Shown here: one piece after another, positions 22,515 through 27,346 of the stretch | Layout: each line of letters begins with the position of its first letter | Position numbering within the stretch: position 1 is the stretch's first letter | Source: Acidobacteriota bacterium | Lineage (GTDB): Bacteria; Acidobacteriota; Terriglobia; Terriglobales; Acidobacteriaceae | Direction: 5' to 3' | DNA: 27,346 bases | Assembly: GCA_021841795.1 (NCBI GenBank) | Contig: JAKCDN010000002.1 | Coordinates: forward strand, 1 to 27,346 | The notes under the pieces: generated by a model | Told to the model about the DNA's origin: nothing | Seen by the model: the letters and a program-made list of their open reading frames with translations, nothing else | Database searches by the model: none | Translations under genes and position numbers: made by a program

Positions 22515-23726
22515 ATGACCGTGCCTCGCGTTGCCTACTTCCCCGACTCGTTTCACGAAGTCAACGGTGTCGCCCACACCAGCCGCCACTTTGAGGACTT
22601 CGCCAGGCGGCGCAATCTCCCGTTTCTCTGCGTCCGCGCCGGCAAAAGATCCCCATCCTTTCTTCAGGACGGCAATCTCTGGACGCTGGAGCTGCCGCGA
22701 GGCCCGCTCTCCTTTCCGCTGGAAAAGGATCTCTTCTTCGATCCCGCCTATCCGCGCCATCTGCCGCGTCTTCTTGTCGCCCTCAAGCGCTTCCGGCCCG
22801 ACATCATTCATATCACCGGGCCCAGTGATAACGGCCTCCTCGGCGCCGCTATGGCGCGCTATCTCAAGGTGCCGCTCGCCGCAAGCTGGCATACCAACGT
22901 GCATGAATATGCCGCACGTCGCGCCGGCTGGCTCTCGCGCCTGCTGCCTGCGCCCGCATCCGCGGCGGCCGGCTGCAAAATTGAGCGCCTCGCATGGACC
23001 GCTGTCGCCTGGTTCTACGCCCGCGCCAAACTGCTCTTCGCCCCCAACCCCGGTCTCTGTGCGCTGCTCCAGCAGGCCACGGGACGCGCCTGCTTCCTCA
23101 TGCCGCGGGGTGTTGACGCGCAGCTCTTCCATCCCGGCCGCCGCTCGCGGCCGTCCCGCGACCCTCTGCGTCTCCTCGGCTTCGTCGGCCGCCTGTCGGT
23201 TGAAAAGAACATCGGGCTGCTTGTCGACATTCAGCGCCAGCTCGATCCCGGCCGGGAACGTTTCCTGATCGTCGGGCACGGCGGCGACGAGGCATGGCTG
23301 CGCGAGCGGCTGCCGCAGGCGCAATTCACCGGCGTTCTGCGCGGCGAAGATCTGGCCCGCGCCTACGCCGACATGGACCTCTTTGTCTTCCCCTCGCACA
23401 CGGATACCTTCGGCAATGTCGTCCTGGAGGCCCTGGCCAGCGGCGTTCCTGCCATCGTCACGCCCGACGGCGGCCCGTGCTCGATCGTCCGCGACGGTGA
23501 AACCGGCCGCATCGTTCCCGACGAGCAGTTCGCCTCGGCCATCGCGGAGATCCTCGCTGACCCCGTCCGCCATGCGGCCATGCGCCAGGCCGCACGCGGC
23601 TACGCGCTCACCGCTAGTTGGGACGCGGTCTTTGAAGGCGTCTATAGCGCGTATCGGAGCCTTGTTCCCGCGCTGCAACCGTCTCCGGCTGTCGCTCTTA
23701 CCCAATCCTTGCGCTCCGGGCAGTGA
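22515..23726 (+). CDS. GT4-family glycosyltransferase
   Basis: The 403-residue enzyme has the GT-B fold. The N-terminal domain shows the acceptor-side loop NGVAHTSRH (17-25) and ASWHTNVHEYA (123-133). The C-terminal domain has GFVGRLSVEKN (222-232) and the nucleotide-sugar site SHTDTFGNVVLEALASGVPAI. There the usual Glu of the EX7E pair is Asp297, with Glu305 as its partner; a TDTFGN variant is common in diacylglycerol- and inositol-type glycosyltransferases. It probably acts on a lipid or small-molecule acceptor at the inner membrane, but the sugar and acceptor are unknown. It directly follows the PHP gene, is probably co-transcribed with it, and ends 38 bases before a convergent gene. Confidence 0.88.
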   Translation: MTVPRVAYFPDSFHEVNGVAHTSRHFEDFARRRNLPFLCVRAGKRSPSFLQDGNLWTLELPRGPLSFPLEKDLFFDPAYPRHLPRLLVALKRFRPDIIHITGPSDNGLLGAAMARYLKVPLAASWHTNVHEYAARRAGWLSRLLPAPASAAAGCKIERLAWTAVAWFYARAKLLFAPNPGLCALLQQATGRACFLMPRGVDAQLFHPGRRSRPSRDPLRLLGFVGRLSVEKNIGLLVDIQRQLDPGRERFLIVGHGGDEAWLRERLPQAQFTGVLRGEDLARAYADMDLFVFPSHTDTFGNVVLEALASGVPAIVTPDGGPCSIVRDGETGRIVPDEQFASAIAEILADPVRHAAMRQAARGYALTASWDAVFEGVYSAYRSLVPALQPSPAVALTQSLRSGQ

Positions 23727-23764
23727 GCCGCCGGCCGTATCCTCCGCTCAACTGTCCTGCATCG

Positions 23765-24436
23765 TCACGCGCCCGGCGCGGATAACAGTGCTCCGTTCCG
23801 CAAATCGATCGTGAACGGTCTCTCCCGGTCGCCCATCATCTCCCAGCCCGTTCCGTGCAGACACCCGCGATCAATCTTCACCATCGTGACGCCCTCGTCT
23901 GAGAGCTTCGCCGACTCCCACGCCTGTCCGCTCGCTCCCCACGCAAGAATGGAACGATGGCCGGCAAACAGCAGCAGGCCGGCTTCCACCGCTGCCCGCA
24001 CCTCCAGAACCGGCCGATAGTGGAGCATCGTGAACCGTTCCGGCGCTGCCGTCTCGATCAGGTACGCGTACCCTCCTGCAACGGCGCAGATCGTTCCCGG
24101 CGCCGGAGTCGACCAGATTCCGGTGGGCGCCGCAGGATCGCGAAACCCCAGGGCGCAGGTGGCAAGAAACGCCTGCGCATGCACAGCTTCCGGTCGAATG
24201 GACACCTCCAGCGCGCCGCGCTCCACCTCTTCCGCCTCGCCCGGATAGGTAAAGTGCCGCTTCGGCAGAATCAGCGGCCGCGCCGGCAGTATCTCCGCCT
24301 GCCACGCATGCGGAAACTCCAGGGCGATCGTCTGCTTCGGGTTCGGCTCAGTCGTCAATCCCGGTCCCCGTCCGTCTGTCCAGCCTGCTCGGCTTGAAAT
24401 TCCAATATCACTTCCGCCGGCTCCATCGGTCCGCAT
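23765..24436 (-). CDS. Protein of unknown function, 223 residues
   Basis: I do not recognise this family. The frame fills the space between the convergent glycosyltransferase and the co-directional phosphatase, 33 bases downstream of the latter, and its amino acid make-up is that of a normal protein. It has no membrane helix or signal peptide. The sequence alternates strands and turns: CAVAGGYAYLIET, RFTMLHYRPVLEV, GLLLFAGHRSILAWG, WESAKLSDEGVTMVKID and GTGWEMMGDRERPFTIDLRNG. Repeated Trp-acidic-phi turns near the C-terminus suggest an all-beta fold, perhaps propeller-like. The first 30 or so residues are polar and may be disordered. The ATG at 24436 is the only good start. A functional link to the phosphatase is possible from operon position only. 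Confidence 0.65.
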   Translation of the reverse strand: MRTDGAGGSDIGISSRAGWTDGRGPGLTTEPNPKQTIALEFPHAWQAEILPARPLILPKRHFTYPGEAEEVERGALEVSIRPEAVHAQAFLATCALGFRDPAAPTGIWSTPAPGTICAVAGGYAYLIETAAPERFTMLHYRPVLEVRAAVEAGLLLFAGHRSILAWGASGQAWESAKLSDEGVTMVKIDRGCLHGTGWEMMGDRERPFTIDLRNGALLSAPGA

Positions 24437-24469
24437 CCGCCGTTCAGGCCCATGCCGCTGCGCGCTCCC

Positions 24470-25003
24470 TCATGGCTTCGCTTTGTAGCGCAGAACCCAC
24501 TGCAACTGCTCCTTGGTGTCCGGTATGGGATACCCGCGCGCCTCCCGGATCGCCGCCAGCGCGTCCTCCGCCGTCCAGCCCAGATGGATCAGCGCGCACG
24601 CGGCGGTCAGCGGCGAGCGGCCGATGCTCCCCCGGCAGTGCATGGCCACCCGCTCTCCGCGATGCAGCCGGGCCGCCACATTCGCCGCGAACTCGCGAAA
24701 CCCAGTCACGCTCGCGGGCACTGAGACATCCTGAATCGGAAAGGAGAGAAACTCCATGCCCATCTTCTGCGCCAGCAAGCTCTCCTCGCCAAGTCCCAGC
24801 CAGTCCGCCTCCTCGGGTTCGAGCATCGACACCAGCGTCTGCACGCCGCTCTTCGCCATCGCGCGCAGGTCGTCCTTCAGCGCGCGTCCTCCGCGCGGGC
24901 ACAGCGCAATCGCCAGCGGCGCCTGCGGATTTCCCCCGATCCAAAATACCTCGGCCACGTCTCCCAGCTCCCGGACAAAACTCAACGCGTCCACCCGCGT
25001 CAA
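24470..25003 (-). CDS. Dual-specificity / tyrosine-type protein phosphatase
   Basis: The 177-residue protein carries the CX5R active site of cysteine phosphatases as HCRGSIGRS (122-130): Cys123 is the nucleophile, Arg129 binds phosphate and Ser130 helps leaving-group release. An upstream loop, FPIQDVSVP, offers Asp92 as the general acid, about 30 residues before the Cys as in dual-specificity phosphatases. The fold order (VQTLVSMLEPEEADWLGL, FLSFPIQD, then the P-loop and closing helices) fits that family. Substrates could be phospho-Tyr/Ser/Thr proteins or small phosphates. The start is a TTG at 25003; a GTG at 24994 is an alternative. It diverges from the isomerase-like gene, and a possible promoter lies at 25094-25122. 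Confidence 0.85.
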   Translation of the reverse strand: MTRVDALSFVRELGDVAEVFWIGGNPQAPLAIALCPRGGRALKDDLRAMAKSGVQTLVSMLEPEEADWLGLGEESLLAQKMGMEFLSFPIQDVSVPASVTGFREFAANVAARLHRGERVAMHCRGSIGRSPLTAACALIHLGWTAEDALAAIREARGYPIPDTKEQLQWVLRYKAKP

Positions 25004-25093
25004 TACCTTCGATCATAGCCGCAGCGCGCCGCTCCTGGGCCGCATCTCCTCGCTCCATCTCGCCTCCACGCAGCTGCGCCCGCGCAAAATGAG

Positions 25094-25122
25094 AAAATAG
25101 AGTCAGCGCTTGCATCTGGGAA
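25094..25122 (-). promoter_or_regulatory. Possible promoter for the phosphatase gene
   Basis: Read on the minus strand, TTCCCA (25122-25117) is followed after 17 bases by TATTTT (25099-25094). Each hexamer matches four of six consensus bases. Transcription would run into the phosphatase gene about 85 bases further on. The -35 part lies inside the TTGCAT/ATGCAA inverted repeat. Confidence 0.35.
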
Positions 25123-25127
25123 TGCAA
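25110..25127. promoter_or_regulatory. TTGCAT-N6-ATGCAA inverted repeat (possible operator)
   Basis: TTGCAT (25110-25115) and ATGCAA (25122-25127) are exact reverse complements with six bases between them, a layout common for dimeric regulator sites. A further ATGCAA occurs at 25147-25152, just ahead of the isomerase-like gene. The repeat lies in the divergent gap between two genes and overlaps the possible minus-strand promoter. Confidence 0.35.
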
Positions 25128-25156
25128 CTTTGCGGCGCCAGGGGCAATGCAAAAAA

Positions 25157-25978
25157 ATGCTGTGCGTTCTTTCTACTCATCTCTTCCTGAATCACCGCCT
25201 GCATCCGGGCCTGCTTGAGCTTGCAGAGCGCTCTGGTGCGCAGGGGGTCGAGATCTTCGCTGCGCGCCAGCACTTTGACTACACCAGCCGCGAAGACGTA
25301 GCCGAGCTCGCCGAGTGGTTCCGCTCCAGCGAGCTCCAGCCGTTCTCCATGCACGCGCCTCTCTATGCCGACCGTGAGATGGGCCGCGGCGGCGCTCCCG
25401 CCTTGAACCTGCTCCATCCGGAAAAGTCGCGCCGCATCGACGCCATGGACGAAATCAAGCGTGCCCTCGAAACCGCCGAATTTATCCCCCTCCGCAACCT
25501 GGTCGTGCACCTCGGCGAGCGTGGCGACGAGTGGTCGCCGCGCACCATCGAGTTTGCGCTCACCGCGCTCGAGCATCTCGGCGCCTTTGCCCACCCGCTC
25601 GGCGTGCGCATCCTCGTCGAAAATCTACTCAGCGAGCCCACCGCTCCCGCGCGGCTCGTCACCATTCTTGAAATGGGGCACCTCAGCAACATCGGCGTCT
25701 GCCTCGACCTCGGTCACGCCCACATCACCGTCGGCGTGCCAGACGCCATCGCCACCCTCGGCCGCCGCATCGCCACCGTGCACGTGCATGACAACCATGC
25801 CCTCAAGGACGAGCACCTGTGGCCCGGCAGCGGCTCCATCGCCTGGCAAGCTGCGATTGCGTCGCTGTCGGCCCTCCCGTCTCCGCCCGCCGCCGTCCTT
25901 GAGATTGCCGGCGCGCCCTCTGAAACGCATGCAGCCCTGACCGGAAAAATCGAACAGGCCTTTGCGCTCTTTCCGTAG
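25157..25978 (+). CDS. Xylose isomerase-like TIM barrel protein (sugar phosphate isomerase/epimerase family)
   Basis: The 273-residue protein has the AP endonuclease 2 / xylose isomerase-like TIM-barrel pattern. Candidate metal ligands lie at strand ends: Glu155 in ILVENL, Asp184 and His187 in CLDLGHAH, His211 and Asp212 in VHVHDNH, and Glu249 in VLEIAG. Early segments GAQGVEIFAARQHFDY and FSMHAPL also fit. The superfamily includes sugar isomerases, epimerases, myo-inosose dehydratases and endonuclease IV, so the reaction is not fixed. ATG 25157 is preferred over an in-frame TTG at 25130, since it begins at the first barrel strand (LCVLSTHLF). GGGG about a dozen bases upstream is a weak ribosome site. 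Confidence 0.85.
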   Translation: MLCVLSTHLFLNHRLHPGLLELAERSGAQGVEIFAARQHFDYTSREDVAELAEWFRSSELQPFSMHAPLYADREMGRGGAPALNLLHPEKSRRIDAMDEIKRALETAEFIPLRNLVVHLGERGDEWSPRTIEFALTALEHLGAFAHPLGVRILVENLLSEPTAPARLVTILEMGHLSNIGVCLDLGHAHITVGVPDAIATLGRRIATVHVHDNHALKDEHLWPGSGSIAWQAAIASLSALPSPPAAVLEIAGAPSETHAALTGKIEQAFALFP

Positions 25979-26186
25979 CTGAACCGCGCGTCCGGCGGCG
26001 TGCGTCATTCTCCCCGTCCCGAGGGTCAGCGGATTGCCGGCCATGTGGCCGTCATCCCGCTCACGCTCAGGCTGACGCTGCCCGTGAACGATCTTCCCGC
26101 TGTCATTGTGAATGGAATCATCACCGCGCCGCCATCAAGCCGGCTCAGGTTGCCACCACTCGCCGCCGGCGGCTCCACCCCTGCGT

Positions 26187-27242
26187 CTAGCAGATCCTCG
26201 GCAGTTGTTCGCCGATCATGGGCGCGATCACCCGGTTTGAGCCCATCGTCGTCCGCGCCACAAGAATCCCCCGGTGCTCCGCTGTCACCCGGCCGATGCG
26301 CGCCGCATCCTTGCCCAGCGGATGTGCGCGCAGCACCTCCAACACGCGATCGGCAGCCTCCGCCGCCACAAAAAACACCGCCTTGCCCTCATTGGCCACA
26401 TACACCGGGTCGAACCCCAGCAACTCGCACGCCGCCTGCACCTCCGGCCGCACGGGAACGCTCGCCTCGTCAATGGCCACGCCGGCGTTGGAGGCATTGG
26501 CAATCTCATTCAGCGTCGACGCAAGTCCGCCGCGTGTCGGATCGCGCATGGCATGCACCTGACTGCCGGCGGCATCCAGAACCTCCGCGATCATTCCGTT
26601 CAGCGCCGCGCAATCGGAGCGGATCTCGCTCTCGAACTCGAGGCCCTCGCGTACGCTCATCACCGCCATGCCGTGGTCGCCGATCGTGCCGGAAACGATC
26701 ACCGCGTCGCCCGGCACTGCCCGCCGTGGCCCAACCGCAACCCCGCTCCGCAGCAGCCCCACGCCGCAGGTGTTGATGTAGCAGCCGTCCCCGTGGCCCC
26801 GCTCCACCACCTTGGTGTCCCCGGTGACAATCTGTACGCCGGCGGCTGCGGCGGCCTGGGCCATCGCTTCCACAATCGCGGCCAGCGCGCTCAGCGCCAG
26901 TCCCTCTTCCAGAATGAAGCTCGCGCTCAGAAACTGCGGCGTCGCGCCTGAAACCGCCAGGTCGTTCACGGTTCCGTTCACCGCCAGCGCGCCGATCGAC
27001 CCGCCCGGAAAAAACAGCGGCTGCACCACAAACGAATCCGTGCTCAGCGCCAGCCGCGCGCCCCCGGTCTCCAGCACCGCCGCGTCGCCCAGGTTCTCCA
27101 GCGCCGCGTTGCGGAACGCCGGCAGAAACAGATGCTCCACCAGCTCATTGCCCAGCTTTCCGCCGCCGCCGTGGCCCATCACAATCGTCGGATAATCCGC
27201 CAGCGGCAGCGGGCAGCTCCAGTTGGAGAAATCAGGCATCAT
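26187..27242 (-). CDS. hypE: Hydrogenase maturation factor HypE
   Basis: The 351-residue protein belongs to the PurM-like ATPases. HypE dehydrates a thiocarboxamide on its own C-terminal cysteine to a thiocyanate, providing the cyanide ligands of the [NiFe]-hydrogenase iron. The decisive feature is the C-terminus LPRIC, ending on Cys351. The ATP-binding parts are also clear: MGHGGGGKLG near the N-terminus, ENLGDAAVLE, STDSFVVQPLFFPGGSIG, AVNGTVNDLAVSGA, VTGDTKVVERG and MRDPTRGGLASTLNEIA. AGGGA lies seven bases before ATG 27242, and a second ATG follows directly. It runs toward the window interior, so the other hyp genes (commonly hypD next) would lie beyond the right edge. Confidence 0.96.
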   Translation of the reverse strand: MMPDFSNWSCPLPLADYPTIVMGHGGGGKLGNELVEHLFLPAFRNAALENLGDAAVLETGGARLALSTDSFVVQPLFFPGGSIGALAVNGTVNDLAVSGATPQFLSASFILEEGLALSALAAIVEAMAQAAAAAGVQIVTGDTKVVERGHGDGCYINTCGVGLLRSGVAVGPRRAVPGDAVIVSGTIGDHGMAVMSVREGLEFESEIRSDCAALNGMIAEVLDAAGSQVHAMRDPTRGGLASTLNEIANASNAGVAIDEASVPVRPEVQAACELLGFDPVYVANEGKAVFFVAAEAADRVLEVLRAHPLGKDAARIGRVTAEHRGILVARTTMGSNRVIAPMIGEQLPRIC

Positions 27243-27346
27243 ATCGGATCCCTTGCTTTGCAGCCCTTGGCTGCGGTCTCTCGGTGCGATGGCGGCAGGC
27301 TCCTGCGCCCTGTCCGTTTCGCAAAGCTGCGCGATACGGTACGTCC

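Noticed and set aside
26026..26187. Minus-strand fragment reading MTAGRSFTGSVSLSVSG, reminiscent of Ig-like repeats of secreted proteins
   Set aside because: Only about 50 codons, no start, and the frame runs into hypE coding sequence. The likeness is too short to call a gene remnant; a database search could reopen it.
27232..27346. Open minus-strand frame entering from the right edge and ending 11 bases inside hypE, a possible hypD tail
   Set aside because: Two other frames are nearly as open over this short stretch and the residues do not resemble the usual HypD C-terminus.

Overview
The window is GC-rich, gene-dense chromosomal DNA with only core and housekeeping-type genes. I see no phage, transposase, CRISPR array, rRNA or tRNA. 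The gene content (menaquinone methyltransferase, a free-standing PASTA protein, a UPF0303 protein, an rsmB-fmt-def-aroC run, a GH92 mannosidase, MlaE/MlaF, TrpB2-type tryptophan synthase and HypE) fits a soil Acidobacteriota, most likely class Terriglobia. That placement is an inference from family resemblance and not a measured result.

Layout. Positions 1-3099 (+): the end of menG, a cation diffusion facilitator that overlaps it, a membrane-anchored PASTA protein and a UPF0303 protein. Positions 3241-9614 (-): GH92 mannosidase, aroC, def, fmt and rsmB, closely spaced and convergent with the first block; def-fmt-rsmB handle formyl-Met and rRNA maturation. Positions 9872-11487 (+): mlaE-mlaF, an ABC lipid-transport core divergent from the mannosidase. 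Positions 11793-12035 (+): an isolated mini-gene with consensus-like promoter, 5' hairpins, ribosome site, a 28-residue lysine/alanine peptide and an intrinsic terminator. Positions 12419-13162 (+): rsmE. Positions 13365-14093 (-): an aquaglyceroporin. Positions 14310-18369 (+): PfkB kinase, exported isoaspartyl peptidase, DinB-like protein and TrpB2. Positions 18529-19197 (+): an outer-membrane beta-barrel, followed by a hairpin-rich intergenic region. Positions 19561-21064 (+): a small membrane protein and a LOG-family protein. Positions 21331-23726 (+): a PHP phosphoesterase and a GT4 glycosyltransferase. Positions 23765-25003 (-): an unrecognised protein and a CX5R phosphatase. Positions 25157-25978 (+): a TIM-barrel isomerase-like protein. 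Positions 26187-27242 (-): HypE, implying [NiFe]-hydrogenase maturation beyond the right edge.

Most genes have recognisable families. The most unusual items are the histone-tail-like mini-gene with its own complete transcription unit, the MlaF ATPase with Ser in place of the Walker B catalytic Glu, and the cation transporter with three apparent tandem cytosolic domains. Several clean inverted repeats are also unexplained by the genes (3081-3140, 9816-9839, 19253-19464, 21091-21136, 25110-25127). I did not find a convincing wholly new multi-gene system.
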